64,000 bases of DNA from Deltaproteobacteria bacterium (GCA_005879535.1 VBKI01000051.1:3817-67816), one strand, 5' to 3'. Positions 1-9,485 are shown, numbered from the stretch's first letter. Translations and numbers: made by a program. Notes: generated by a model not told the origin, from the sequence alone.

Positions 1-879
1 CTGCGGGAGGGGTCCGATAGCGAAGTTCGCTGGCGCCGGCAGGGGCGCCGCCACGATGTCCGCCCGCACCTTCTCCAGGACTGCCGAGACGCTCATCGTC
101 GAAAAGACGCTCGCGATGGCGACATCGGCCGGCTGCTGACCTGCCCCAAGGCGCGCCGCAGTGAGCGCGAGGTGGAGCGCGCGTCGGTAAGCCAGCCGGG
201 CTGGGCTGAGAACGGCGCCTTCATTGCCATCGTCGCCGCGGAAGCGCTTGAAGTCCTTCGATTGCTCGATGCGGTCGCCGTGGGTATCGAGGATGCCGCG
301 GGTGACGATCAGCGCGTAGCGCGTGTGCTGCTCGAGGATCTCTTCGGCCTTCACGTAGAGGGTATTCGTGTCCCGGTCCCAAACGGCTCGGTCGATCCCG
401 ACTACCCAGCCGGCGTCGGCCGGGAGCCGCGACTCTTCTTCGTCGTCGGGAACGGGCGCGCCGTAATCGGGCGGGGATCCATTCACGAGTGTGTTCCCGA
501 GCTTGACGAGGAAGATGTTCGAGCTGTTCACGGTCGAAAGATCGATCGGTCCGCTGAACGCGATCGTCATCCTGGGCAGGACGTGGAACCCATCGAGCTG
601 GTTGAGCAGGACGTTTTCGACGCATTCCGTAGGAAGGGGCGGCAGGACTTCGCACCCGGACGTGCTCAGGTTGATGTGCAGGCCCGTGTTTTGCGACCGA
701 TCGGGAATCGTGAACAGGTCGGATGGAAATGGGCCGAGAGCCCAATCGTCGGCGGAGAACCGCGGCTGTACCCGATCTTTCGCTGCCGCGCTCTTACCCT
801 GTCCCGCGGCGGCGCGTGAGAGTGGAAGGTTCGAAGCTGCAAACAGGGCGCAAAGCGCCGTGCAAATCCTGGATGTCAT
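1..879 (-). CDS. Secreted Ig-like (Big_5/SbsA-type) protein, C-terminus off window
   Basis: The frame is open for 293 codons from ATG at 879 to base 1, so the protein is truncated by the window edge. GAGGGG lies about six bases before the ATG. Residues 1-25 read as a signal peptide. The segment PFPSDLFTIPD (50-60) followed by a domain at about 95-185 containing MTIAFSGPIDLSTV and YALIVTRGILD resembles the N-terminal region of bacterial virulence-factor lipases and SbsA-type Ig-like domains. A catalytic hydrolase domain would lie beyond the left edge, so activity cannot be judged. It is probably exported. Confidence 0.7.
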   Translation of the reverse strand, partial: MTSRICTALCALFAASNLPLSRAAAGQGKSAAAKDRVQPRFSADDWALGPFPSDLFTIPDRSQNTGLHINLSTSGCEVLPPLPTECVENVLLNQLDGFHVLPRMTIAFSGPIDLSTVNSSNIFLVKLGNTLVNGSPPDYGAPVPDDEEESRLPADAGWVVGIDRAVWDRDTNTLYVKAEEILEQHTRYALIVTRGILDTHGDRIEQSKDFKRFRGDDGNEGAVLSPARLAYRRALHLALTAARLGAGQQPADVAIASVFSTMSVSAVLEKVRADIVAAPLPAPANFAIGPLPQ

Positions 880-1531
880 GGCAACCCCTCGCCGCCGGAC
901 GGCAGCCGCGTTGCCACGCATCACACGAACGTCGGATGTCGATCACTGCGCGCTGCGTCAGCTCTTCGCCTGCTCCGCCTGCTGCTTCTTCGGGCGGGCG
1001 GACGCTGCCGCCTAGCGCCTCGCGGAGGTTGGTGAGCGCGCTCCAGCCAAGCGAGAGCACGAGCCCGTGAAGTCGAGTTGCGGCACTGCTGAAGCGTGGG
1101 GCCGATAACGCAAAGCGTGTCACGGTGCGGACACCACCCCTGCGATGCGCTGCTGCCTCTGCGTACCGCCGCGAAAGTTGCTACACCGGTGCTACACGAC
1201 TGCGGCCGCTGGCGTCGATCTGGCGCTGCCCGATGCGGACGCCCGAGCCGAAACCCCTCGGCGACACGCGGCTTGTCGAACGCGGTTGGACCGGCGTGGA
1301 CACGGCAGCAAAAATGGCATTGCGGAGGTCGCCGGTTCGATCCGGGCATGCTCCACCAATCTGACCGCTGGGTTGGCAGAGCCGTGGCAGAGTCGTCGAC
1401 TCCTTCAGCCGGTACGATTACAGCTGCTGGTGACAGACCCGGTCAGATACCGAGCCAGTCTCCGCGCGACCCGTTCAACGCGTCCGGGGCGAGCGGGACG
1501 GCGCGAACGCCGTCCCGCCGCGTCGCGCCGC
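880..1531. other. Intergenic stretch without a convincing gene
   Basis: About 650 bases separate two minus-strand reading frames. Open frames here are arginine-rich on both strands and lack recognisable domains, so I call none. The only structured element I see is a tRNA-like 3' end near 1325-1358, listed separately. Codon content is unlike the neighbouring genes. Confidence 0.5.
1325..1358 (+). other. tRNA/tmRNA 3'-end-like fragment, possible att scar
   Basis: The stretch contains GGTTCGATCC, like a T-loop, and ends in GCTCCACCA, like an acceptor strand plus CCA. A matching 5' half with a D-arm and a GGAGC-type acceptor strand is not visible in the preceding 80 bases, so this is not an intact tRNA. 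Such 3' ends are often left as attachment-site copies where elements integrate into tRNA or tmRNA genes. No integrase gene is visible in the window, so this reading is tentative. Confidence 0.35.
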
Positions 1532-2916
1532 CTACTGGCGGCAGATCCTCCAGATCACTCCGGTCCCGGGGATCTGCACGAGCGGACCGTTGTTGGCGCC
1601 CACGTACTTCGCGTCCGGATCGGACTGGCCGAAGTCGCGGACGGCGCCGTAATCGACAACCCAGGCACAGCCGTCCGGGCCCATCCGCACGTTGGTGGGA
1701 CGGTTGAACCCGCGCAGGCCGTCGACGAACGACTGCTCGAAGGTGGTGTTGTGGGCGAAGCGCAGGATCTTCAGCGCCAGCGGCTCGCCCGGCGCGCTGA
1801 AGTTGATGATCTTGATCTCGTGCCCGACCTCCGGAGCGGGCGAAGTGGCGTTCCCCTTCGAGAAGCCGAAGTCGCCCTCGAGCGCGTACAGCGCGGCGCC
1901 GGGCCGCATCGGCGGGGCCGCGAAGGAGTCCGGCACGAAGTCGATGGCGGTGAACGAGGAGTCGGCGGCGTCGATCGCCAGCGGCGAAGCGATCTGCTGG
2001 GGTGGGAAGGCGAGAACGTCCCGGATGGGGACATCCTCCTTGAGGATCAACGCGAGGCTCGCCGGCGTGCACATGCTCGGTGGATTCGACGGGTCGGGAA
2101 CGCAGAGATCGTCGCCGGGTCCGCCGATCGGGTTAAACACCGCCTGGTCCGAGGGCAGGAACCCGAAGCGGTCCGGCCAGCCGTGGTAGTCCGGCGTGCC
2201 ATCGGCGTTCTGGCGGGCCAGCTGCAGGCTGTCCGGCGCGTTGTTCGACGGCCGCGCGCCGCGCTCGTCGGGGCCGTCCTCACCGACGAGAAGTCCTCCG
2301 AGGAGCGCGTGCCGCTGCGGCGCGAACCGGAGGGCATATCCGTTCCGGTAGCCCCAGGAGAACGGCTCGATGTGCTCCTGCGGATGCGCGGCCGCGAGCG
2401 GCGCCCTGAGGATGGCGCCGTCGCAGACGCCTTGGTGGCTCGCGCTCTCGAACGCCTTCACCGTTGCGCCGGGGCGTCGCACGCCGAAGGCGGAATACCC
2501 GCTCGTCATCACTCCGCCACCCGAGTCGAAGACGTTCTGGCTGAGCACGATGTCCTGACAGGGAATGTCCTGCTGGTTCTCTCCGCCGCCGTTGTCTCGG
2601 GCGACGACGCCGCTGTTGGTCGTCGACCCCTGCGACCAGTAGATCCACCCGTCCTTGAAGGCGAGTTGCTCGGTCGGATGGTCGCCGGTCGGCAGCGAGG
2701 TGATGAACGGCGTGACCCTTCCGGTGAGCGGATCGACGGTGACGATGCGGGAGCTGTTGTTCTGCCCGTTGTGCGCGTGCGTCGCCTGATTCGAGTCGCT
2801 CGCGAAGAGCCGCCCACCAGCGAGGGCCGTCGTTTCGTTTCATCCAGCTGGGGCGACAGGCCGCGGATGAAGAGCGATCGAGTACGCGCAGGAGAGAGCC
2901 TGCCCCCGCAGTGCCG
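1532..2916 (-). pseudogene. Frameshifted glucose/sorbosone dehydrogenase-like beta-propeller
   Basis: A continuous minus-strand frame from about 2834 down to 1532 encodes a propeller protein with GYRNGYALRF, THAHNGQNNSS, WPDRFGF and WVVDYGAV, resembling PQQ-type glucose/sorbosone dehydrogenases. The frame is closed upstream by TGA next to a tandem CGTTT-CGTTT at 2831-2840. The homology-like text (IRGLSPQLDE) continues upstream in another frame until a stop at 2917-2919. Removing one CGTTT copy would join the two frames. No start codon or signal peptide precedes the upstream part, so the N-terminus is also lost. The first in-frame start in the main frame is GTG at 2548, deep inside the domain. 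A sequencing error could explain the frameshift but not the missing N-terminus. Confidence 0.7.
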
Positions 2917-3309
2917 CTAACTCCGCGCACGGGCGCAGTCAATGCACGATGGGGCAAATGAACGTAAAAGCCGAATCCGATTAAGCAATTGCACAATCGA
3001 TCCGCTTCCGACCGAAGACGGACCAGCTCCACGCGGTTCCGGCAGGGCTTCGTCGTTCAATCTTCCGTCGTGGACGGTTCCTGATCGATGGAAATTCCGG
3101 TTCGACTTGATCGACGCATTTCTTGCCGGTAATGCCGACTAAAGGCGTACCGGCCCAAGTTCAGTATCGAATGGAACCGATACTGGCAGACTCAGGTCCG
3201 ATTCCATCCCACGAACTTTGATCGAGGATGCGTCCTTGCGGGCACGGTAGCGCCCCCTGCCGGAGCGCCTCCGCCGCGCGGAACCCATTTCATCGAAAGG
3301 GAGGGCGTC
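2917..3309. other. Intergenic, likely promoter region of the propeller genes
   Basis: About 390 bases lie between the pseudogene's 5' end and the plus-strand propeller gene at 3310. The part at 2940-3130 is less GC-rich than its surroundings, as expected for a regulatory region, but I cannot pick a defined promoter. No credible coding frame is seen. Confidence 0.4.
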
Positions 3310-4515
3310 ATGCTTGCATTGCGCGAAGCCGCGCGCCTTGTGCACGGAAGAAACCGGTCGCTGGTGGTCGCATCGTTCGCAGGCTTCCTGCTCGCCGCCG
3401 CCGCGGTGCTGGCGGATGAGTCGGTGACGTTCACCGGAGAGACGATCGCCGTACCCGGCGCCCCCCTGCTGAGGTACGACATCAGCTTCGTCGACGAGGC
3501 GCTGGGCATCTACATCCTGGCGGATCGCTCGAATGCCGGCGTCGACGTGTTTTCCGTGGTGGGCAGGCAGTTCCTCTTCCGCGTGGGAGGCTTCGCGGGT
3601 TTCAACGGCAGCAACGACACCGCCGGTCCCAACGGATTGCTGACCGTGAACCACCGTCAGATCTGGGCGGGGGACGGAGTCAACGCGACCGATGGCACTC
3701 AGAGCTCGGTAAAAGTGATCGACCTGCTCACGCGGCAGATCGTCGACACCATCGTCATTCCCAACGGCCACGCCCGGGCCGACGAGATGGCGTTCGATCC
3801 CGTCGATCAAGTCCTGCTGGTCGCCAACGATGCCGACAGTCCCCCGTTCATCACGTTCATTTCCACGCGGCCGGGTCACAGGATCCTGAAGCAGATCTCA
3901 TTCCCCGAGGCGACCAACGGAATCGAGCAGTCGCAGTGGTCGCCGGAGACGGGGCTCTTCTACCTCAACCTGCCCGAGGTCGCGCCCAACGGTCCAGCCA
4001 CAGGCGAAGGTCAGGTCGTGGTGTTCGATCCGCGAAGACTGGCGATCGTGCGCCGGTTCGCCACCCACGACTGCGACGCGGCCGGGATGGCGCTGGGTCC
4101 CGATGAGCAGGCGCTGCTCGGCTGCCAGGGCGCGACCTCGACCGGCGTGGCGCTTCCGAACGAGTCGCAGATCATCAGCTTGCGCACCGGCCATGTGGTC
4201 GCCACGTTCCATCAGGTCGGCGGCAGCGACGAGGTCTGGTTCAATCCGGGCGACAATCACTACTATCTGGCCGCGCGCAACAATACGAGCGGACCGGTCC
4301 TCGGCGTCATCGATGCGGACGAACCCAGGTTCGACAACAACGCGCCGACGACGACGAACGCGCATTCGGTGGCCGCGGATCCCATCTTCAACAACGTCTT
4401 CGTCCCGCTGACGTCGGGCGCCACCAATGCGGTCTGTCCAAACGGCTGTATCGGGATCTATCGTGCGAGCCGACTGGACGGAGACGATCGCGGCGACGAG
4501 CGCAGGCGGCGTTAG
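3310..4515 (+). CDS. Secreted YVTN-type beta-propeller protein
   Basis: The product is 401 residues. The start at 3310 has AAAGGGAGG eight bases upstream. Residues 1-36 form a signal peptide with hydrophobic core SLVVASFAGFLLAAAAVL. The mature part repeats blade-like units (VKVIDLLTRQIVDTIVIPNG, VVVFDPRRLAIVRRF, SQIISLRTGHVVATF), as in surface-layer and YVTN beta-propeller proteins. No catalytic motif or heme site is visible. The gene lies 52 bases upstream of a second propeller gene, and the two are probably co-transcribed. Molecular function is unknown. Confidence 0.8.
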   Translation: MLALREAARLVHGRNRSLVVASFAGFLLAAAAVLADESVTFTGETIAVPGAPLLRYDISFVDEALGIYILADRSNAGVDVFSVVGRQFLFRVGGFAGFNGSNDTAGPNGLLTVNHRQIWAGDGVNATDGTQSSVKVIDLLTRQIVDTIVIPNGHARADEMAFDPVDQVLLVANDADSPPFITFISTRPGHRILKQISFPEATNGIEQSQWSPETGLFYLNLPEVAPNGPATGEGQVVVFDPRRLAIVRRFATHDCDAAGMALGPDEQALLGCQGATSTGVALPNESQIISLRTGHVVATFHQVGGSDEVWFNPGDNHYYLAARNNTSGPVLGVIDADEPRFDNNAPTTTNAHSVAADPIFNNVFVPLTSGATNAVCPNGCIGIYRASRLDGDDRGDERRRR

Positions 4516-4567
4516 CCGCGGCGGCCGTAGGACATTGAGCAGCTCCCGCCTCCAGAAAGGGGGACCG

Positions 4568-5980
4568 ATGCTTCCGGCGCAATGGATTCGGCTCGCCGTG
4601 TTCGGAGCGATCGTGTTGTCGGCGGATCTCGCCGAGGCAAAGCAGAGATGGGTATTGGCCACCGGCCGGAGAGACCCGCGGATCTACGCGATCGATCTGG
4701 AGCAGGCGCTCAGACCCGGGAACAACAACACGTCGAACGCGATCGTCAGCCGATCGCTGGTCAGTCCGAGGCGGCTCGACGGCGAGTTGCTGGGCGACCC
4801 CGCCAACATCGTCCTGAGCGAGGACCAGAAGACCGCCTTCGTGATGAATCATCACGGGGCCGTGGTGAACGCCGAGTTCCTGCAGCATGGCGGGCGCGCG
4901 AGCATCGCCGTCATGGATGTGCGCAAGATGCTCAGCCGGGAGCTCGACAATACCGACGCGGCGCTGGAGCACGATTTCGACGCCGGTTGGTTCGGTGGCG
5001 TGGGCCTGCTCGTCGTTCCGGGCTTGATCGTCGCCGGTTACTCGGAGAGCTGGTTGAGCGAGGACGGCTCGAACCGGATCGGGCTGATCGATCAGAGGAC
5101 CGGAGGGCTCCGCGGACAGATCGAGATGGCCCTGACGCCGCAGGCCGGTGTCCGGCGCCAGTTGAGAAGGGATTGCGCGTTCTTCCCGGTTCCTTTCGTC
5201 TCTCCCACGGAACCGGCGCAGATCCCCGCCGGCCAGGCCTTCCTTTCGGACATCGATCCGCAGGACTTCGGCTGCTGGCCCGATCCGGAGGGTCTCGCCT
5301 TCGCGCGGGGGAGCGATGGCAAGACGTACCTGGTCTCGGGCAACGCAGGAACGGAGGACGTCTCGATCATGGATTTCGGCGCGGCCCTCGCTGGAAGCCG
5401 CGTCGTCGAAGTCGCTCCGCGGATCCCCGTCCAGACCGGACCCTTCGGCATCCGCGCCAGCCCGAACGGCAAGTTCGTCGCCGTCACCGCTCGCGAGAGC
5501 AACATCACCGGCGCGGAAGGCAATACGATCTCGATCATCGAGATCGACCGCGCGCGCGCAGGGTTGCCCGGCGCGGAAGCAGCTCGAGTTCGAGTCGGCA
5601 CGGATGCCGTCCACGGCGCGGCTCGGCCCTTTACCGTTTCCTGGACGCCTGACGGCCGGCGCATCGTCGTTGCGAACTTCCGTACGAACAACGTCTCGGT
5701 CGTCGATCTGCGAAAAGCGCTCGACCACGTCGCGGGGGCCGAAGTCGCACGTATCTCGCTCACGCGCGTGGACGGAAACCCCGCGCGTCCGAAGGGTACC
5801 GCGGTGACGAGCGACGGGCGTTTCGCCGTGGTGACGGGGGGCGCGAACACCCTGCCGGATCGCACGCCGACGGGAACGGTGTTCCTCATCGACCTGAGCA
5901 CGAACGCTCAGGTCGCCACCGTCACCGGTGTCGGGATCGATCCGTACAACCTCGCCCTGGTCGAGGACGTCGACGGATGA
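4568..5980 (+). CDS. Secreted beta-propeller (YncE-like) protein
   Basis: The 470-residue product starts at ATG 4568, chosen because AGAAAGGGGG sits six bases before it and because a clean signal peptide (IRLAVFGAIVLSADLAEA) follows. The frame is open further upstream to 4427 but that part looks non-coding. The mature chain contains propeller-type phrases, including SIIEID, NNVSVVDLRKAL, TVFLIDLS and GPFGIRASPNGKFVAVTA. It lies directly downstream of another secreted propeller gene, suggesting a shared extracytoplasmic role. No enzyme residues can be identified. Confidence 0.8.
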   Translation: MLPAQWIRLAVFGAIVLSADLAEAKQRWVLATGRRDPRIYAIDLEQALRPGNNNTSNAIVSRSLVSPRRLDGELLGDPANIVLSEDQKTAFVMNHHGAVVNAEFLQHGGRASIAVMDVRKMLSRELDNTDAALEHDFDAGWFGGVGLLVVPGLIVAGYSESWLSEDGSNRIGLIDQRTGGLRGQIEMALTPQAGVRRQLRRDCAFFPVPFVSPTEPAQIPAGQAFLSDIDPQDFGCWPDPEGLAFARGSDGKTYLVSGNAGTEDVSIMDFGAALAGSRVVEVAPRIPVQTGPFGIRASPNGKFVAVTARESNITGAEGNTISIIEIDRARAGLPGAEAARVRVGTDAVHGAARPFTVSWTPDGRRIVVANFRTNNVSVVDLRKALDHVAGAEVARISLTRVDGNPARPKGTAVTSDGRFAVVTGGANTLPDRTPTGTVFLIDLSTNAQVATVTGVGIDPYNLALVEDVDG

Positions 5981-6076
5981 CGCATGTGCGTGTATCGGTA
6001 GACGTCGCCAGGACGACTGAGGAAGACGCTTCGCGACCGAGAGTCCAGTCATCTCGGCCGTATCCAAGCTGAAACG

Positions 6077-6503
6077 CTATCCCGAGCGTCGCGTCATGTG
6101 GTGCTCTTCCTCGAGCTTCCACGTTTTCCCTCCGTCACGGGATTTCTCTCCGCGCCAGACGAAGGAGTCGGGCTTCATCTCGTTGAAAGACCAACGGATC
6201 GGGAGGCCGTCGGAATCCGTGCCCTCGAGGACGATCCTGCTTGAGAGCCGTATCGAAGAACCGGAGCGACGTGCCGATCGTGCGATCCTTCTGGCCGTCC
6301 GCCGGGTACGTGATCCAGATGTCCTGCACCGCGCGACCATCCAGGATCCAGCCGAACAACAGTTCGCCCCTCTGGTGGCGAACGCTGCCGTCATCGAGGT
6401 GGAAGGAAAAATCGCAATCCCAGGTTCCCACGAAGCGATCGAAGGTCCTTGCTTCGTTCCCCATCGAAGGATTGGGATTCGTCGAAGCAAGGGCCGTGAT
6501 CAT
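6077..6503 (-). pseudogene. Broken DUF1579-like protein
   Basis: The 5' part (6503 to about 6255) encodes FDRFVGTWDCDFSFHLDDG and IWITYPADGQ in one frame. The 3' part (about 6240 to 6077) encodes IVLEGTDSDGLPIRWSF and SFVWRGEKSRDGGKTW in another. Intact relatives have roughly 25 further residues between these blocks (a WRV...W strand), so a short deletion plus frameshift has joined them. The upstream frame otherwise runs into unrelated arginine-rich text and stops at 6135. The family has no settled function. Confidence 0.65.
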
Positions 6504-6698
6504 TGCTCATTTTCCGCCGTCCGCGTCACCACCCGACAGCCGCAGGTCTTCATCCCGAACGACATCGCGCTGGGCGAAGAAGTCATCACATCCCTCGAGG
6601 CATCTCGGTCGCTTCGGGGCCCGCGCCCTTCCGACGGGAACCCGTTTTTCACGGCCGGGTCCGCCCGCGGCCGCAACGGGCCGAGCGCGCGCGTTATC

Positions 6699-8357
6699 AT
6701 GCGGCCCGTGAATTCAGCGTCGTGGCTCGAGGAGGTCAAGCGCCGCCGGGTCTTCCGCGCCATCGTCGCGTACGGCGTGGTCGCCTTCGCCGTCCTCCAG
6801 ATCATCGAGCCGGTGATGCACGGCCTCAGCCTGCCGGACTGGATCCTTCCCGCCACGCTCGCCGCCCTCGGCATCGGATTTCCCGTCACCCTGGTGCTCG
6901 CCTGGGCGCTCGATTTGAGAGGCGGCCGCATCGAGCGGACCGCCCCCGCGCCCAGCGGTCGGATGCTGCTCGTCCTGGTCGTCATCGGCCTCGCTCTCGC
7001 TGCTCCGGGACTGGGTTGGTACCTGTGGAAGACGCACCGGCCGGCCGCCGCCAGGACGGAGCTGAAGAGCATCGCCGTCCTGCCGTTCGCCGACCTGAGC
7101 CCCGCCAAGGATCAGGACTGGATGTGCGACGGAATCGCCGAAGAGATCATCGACGCCTTGTGCACGGTCACCGGCCTGCGCGTGGCCGCGCGAAGCTCCT
7201 CGTTTCAATTCAAGGGCAAGCCCGCCGACGTGCGCGTGATGACGCGCGCGCTCGGGGTCTCGACGCTGCTCGAGGGCAGCGTCCGCAAAGCGGAAAACCG
7301 CCTGCGCGTCAGCGCGCGTCTGGTGAGCAGCGAGGGATACGAGCTCTGGTCGGATAGATTCGACCGCGCCGAAGCGGACGCCTTCGCCATCCAGGAAGAG
7401 ATCGCGCGCGCCGTGGTCGCGGCGCTGCGCCTGCGGGTCTCCTCGGACGAGTCGGACCGGCTCCGCCGTTCGGGTACGGCCAATCCCCAGGCCTACGAGA
7501 TGTACTTGCGAGGGCGGCAACACTTCCGCTCCCTGGGAATGGAGAACATCGAGCTGGCACGGCAGATGTTCAAGCGCGCCATCGCGCTGGACCCGGCATT
7601 CGCGCAGGCCCGCGCGGGTCTCGCGGAGGCGGACATCAACCTGCTCCAGTGGCTGCTCGTCGCGAAGGACGAACAACCCGCGCTTCGCGCCGAGGCGCTG
7701 GGTGCGAGCGAGGAGGCGCTGCGGCTCAATTCCGAGCTGGCCGAGGCACACGTCGCGCGCGCGAACGTCCTGGCGCTGCTTGGTCGCACCGCCGAAGCTG
7801 ATGAGAGCTTCCGGCGTGCCACGGCGCTGGCCCCGGGCCTGCGCGACGCCTGGTACTCGTATGCGCGGTTTCTCTTCTCGGTCCAGCGGTACGCGGAGTC
7901 GGCGCACGCCTACGAGGAGTCGGCCCGGCGAAATCCGGACGACTACGATGCGTTGCTGCTCCTTGCCATGCCGTACCAGAGGATGGGTGACGACGCGAAG
8001 GCGCAAACGGCGCAGAAGCGCGCTCTCGAGGCGGCGGATCGCGTCCTGCGCAACGACCCCGATGACGTTCGCGCGCTCTATCTCTCGGGCGCCGCGCTGA
8101 TTTCGCTCGGCGAACGGCAGAAGGGTACCGACCGTCTGGAGCAGGCGATCGCGATCCGGCCGAACGATTTCGCGGTCCTCTACAACGCGGCCTGCAGCTT
8201 CGCCATCGCTGGCAACGCCAAAAGGGCCCTCGACATGCTCGACCGTGCCGTCGGCACCGGACGGGGGTTTCGCGCCTGGATCGAGAACGACCCCGATCTC
8301 GACAGCCTTCGCAAGCTGCCCCGCTTCCAGCAAATCGTCGCGCGCCTGCCGCCCTGA
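6699..8357 (+). CDS. Membrane-anchored TolB-like/TPR protein
   Basis: The product is about 552 residues. It begins WLEEVKRRRVFRAIVAYGVV, a conserved opening of this family, followed by three hydrophobic segments (about residues 20-40, 50-70 and 88-108). A TolB-like/FlgO-type domain follows (KSIAVLPFADLSPAKDQDW to about residue 255), then tetratricopeptide repeats to the C-terminus (for example AIALDPAFAQARAGLAEA). ATG 6699 was chosen; GTG 6708 is an equally good start, and the upstream open frame is antisense to the DUF1579 pseudogene. Relatives often carry an adenylate cyclase or DNA-binding domain instead of the membrane segment. The role is probably protein-protein scaffolding at the inner membrane. 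Confidence 0.85.
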   Translation: MRPVNSASWLEEVKRRRVFRAIVAYGVVAFAVLQIIEPVMHGLSLPDWILPATLAALGIGFPVTLVLAWALDLRGGRIERTAPAPSGRMLLVLVVIGLALAAPGLGWYLWKTHRPAAARTELKSIAVLPFADLSPAKDQDWMCDGIAEEIIDALCTVTGLRVAARSSSFQFKGKPADVRVMTRALGVSTLLEGSVRKAENRLRVSARLVSSEGYELWSDRFDRAEADAFAIQEEIARAVVAALRLRVSSDESDRLRRSGTANPQAYEMYLRGRQHFRSLGMENIELARQMFKRAIALDPAFAQARAGLAEADINLLQWLLVAKDEQPALRAEALGASEEALRLNSELAEAHVARANVLALLGRTAEADESFRRATALAPGLRDAWYSYARFLFSVQRYAESAHAYEESARRNPDDYDALLLLAMPYQRMGDDAKAQTAQKRALEAADRVLRNDPDDVRALYLSGAALISLGERQKGTDRLEQAIAIRPNDFAVLYNAACSFAIAGNAKRALDMLDRAVGTGRGFRAWIENDPDLDSLRKLPRFQQIVARLPP

Positions 8358-8366
8358 GCGACGCGC

Positions 8367-8678
8367 TTACTTGTCGACCTTCTTCTCCTCGCGGACCACG
8401 TCGCCCTGCGCGTCCTTCTCCTTGGTCTCTGTAGTCGTGGTCTTCGCAGCCGCGCTTGGACGCTTGTGTTCGACGGTAGTCTCGGTCTTGCTGACGGTGC
8501 CACCGCCGGCGCGGGCCCGGGCCTTCGAGCGCACCTTGGTCTTGTGGGTCGTCTTGCCGGCGGTCCGCTCCTTGTCGATGCTGACGTCGTTCTTGTCCTT
8601 CTTCACTTCGACCTTCTCGTCGCCGCGCGCAGCCGACGCGAGGACGAGGGCCGCAAGCGCAGATGAGATCGCCTTCAT
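8367..8678 (-). CDS. Small secreted, highly charged protein
   Basis: This 103-residue protein starts at ATG 8678, with AAAGGAG positioned optimally upstream. A signal peptide (MKAISSALAALVLASAARG) precedes a lysine, threonine and glutamate-rich, low-complexity mature chain (KVEVKKDKNDV, TETKEKDAQGD). No domain is recognised. It is convergent with the TPR gene, ending ten bases from it. It may be a periplasmic disordered protein. Confidence 0.7.
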   Translation of the reverse strand: MKAISSALAALVLASAARGDEKVEVKKDKNDVSIDKERTAGKTTHKTKVRSKARARAGGGTVSKTETTVEHKRPSAAAKTTTTETKEKDAQGDVVREEKKVDK

Positions 8679-8808
8679 GGGTGGCTCCTTTGCTGACCGA
8701 TCGGACAACCTGTAGACGGGTGGCCGGGCGTACAACGCTCGAGCGCCCGCCTGTCCGGGGGCCGCGGGCGGCGCCCTTGGCGGCGACCTGCTACGATCTC
8801 GCCCTGCC

Positions 8809-9423
8809 GTGAAAGCGCTCCTCCTCGTCGACATCCAAAACGACTTCCTGGCCGGCGGCGCGCTCGCTGTCCGCCGTGGCGACGAAGTGGTTCCCGTGGC
8901 CAACCGGGTGCAGGCGCGCTTCGATCTGGTCGTCGCGACGCAGGACTGGCATCCGTCGGGTCATGGCAGTTTCGCCTCGCGGTATCCCGGGCGGAAACCG
9001 GGCGAATTGTCCGAGCTGGGCGGCCTCCCGCAGGTCCTCTGGCCCGATCACTGCGTGCAAGGCTCACTGGGTGCCGCGTTCGCGCCGGGCCTGGCGATGA
9101 ACCGCGTGGAGACGATCTTCCGCAAGGGGACCGATCCAGGCATCGACAGCTACAGCGGCTTCTTCGACAACGGCCACCGCAAGTCGACCGGGCTCGGCGA
9201 CTACCTGAAAGGGCGCGGAGCCGCCGACGTCTACGTGCTCGGCCTCGCGACGGACTACTGCGTGAAGTTCACCGCGCTCGATGCACGCCAGCTCGGCTTC
9301 CGCACCTTCCTCGTCGAAGATGGCAGCCGCGGCGTCGAGCTCGCACCGGGCGACGTCGCGCGCGCCATCGCCGACATGCGGGCGGCCGGCGTGCAGGTGG
9401 TCCGCAGCAGCGACCTGCGGTGA
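8809..9423 (+). CDS. pncA: Nicotinamidase
   Basis: The enzyme hydrolyses nicotinamide to nicotinate and ammonia in NAD salvage. The 204-residue sequence has the isochorismatase-like fold with catalytic Asp8 (LVDIQNDF), Lys106 (FRKGTDP) and Cys151 (ATDYCVKFTA). The metal-binding motif DWHPSGHGSF is at 46-55 and the WPDHCVQG loop at 78-85. Length is normal for PncA. It starts at GTG 8809, where the conserved N-terminus begins. It stands alone, 62 bases upstream of a peroxiredoxin gene. Confidence 0.95.
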   Translation: MKALLLVDIQNDFLAGGALAVRRGDEVVPVANRVQARFDLVVATQDWHPSGHGSFASRYPGRKPGELSELGGLPQVLWPDHCVQGSLGAAFAPGLAMNRVETIFRKGTDPGIDSYSGFFDNGHRKSTGLGDYLKGRGAADVYVLGLATDYCVKFTALDARQLGFRTFLVEDGSRGVELAPGDVARAIADMRAAGVQVVRSSDLR

Positions 9424-9485
9424 CGGGTGGCGGAGTCGCACGCAAAGCGTTAGGGTTCCGGCCCTCCCGCGAAAGGAGGTCTGTG

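Noticed and set aside
1283-1358. Intact tRNA gene
   Set aside because: Only a 3' half is visible. The upstream bases do not pair to form an acceptor, D-arm and anticodon arm.
1145-2920. A 591-codon plus-strand open frame
   Set aside because: It is antisense to the dehydrogenase-like pseudogene. Its translation is arginine and valine-rich without any domain, and the minus strand carries recognisable motifs.
3139-3879. Minus-strand open frame opposite the first propeller
   Set aside because: The translation has no family features and is explained by high GC third positions of the sense gene.
6714-8333. A 539-codon minus-strand frame
   Set aside because: It is the mirror of the TolB-like/TPR gene, whose sense strand has clear repeats.
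8367-8903. A longer version of the small secreted protein
   Set aside because: The extension upstream of 8678 overlaps the pncA promoter and start, and the ATG at 8678 has an ideal ribosome binding site and signal peptide.
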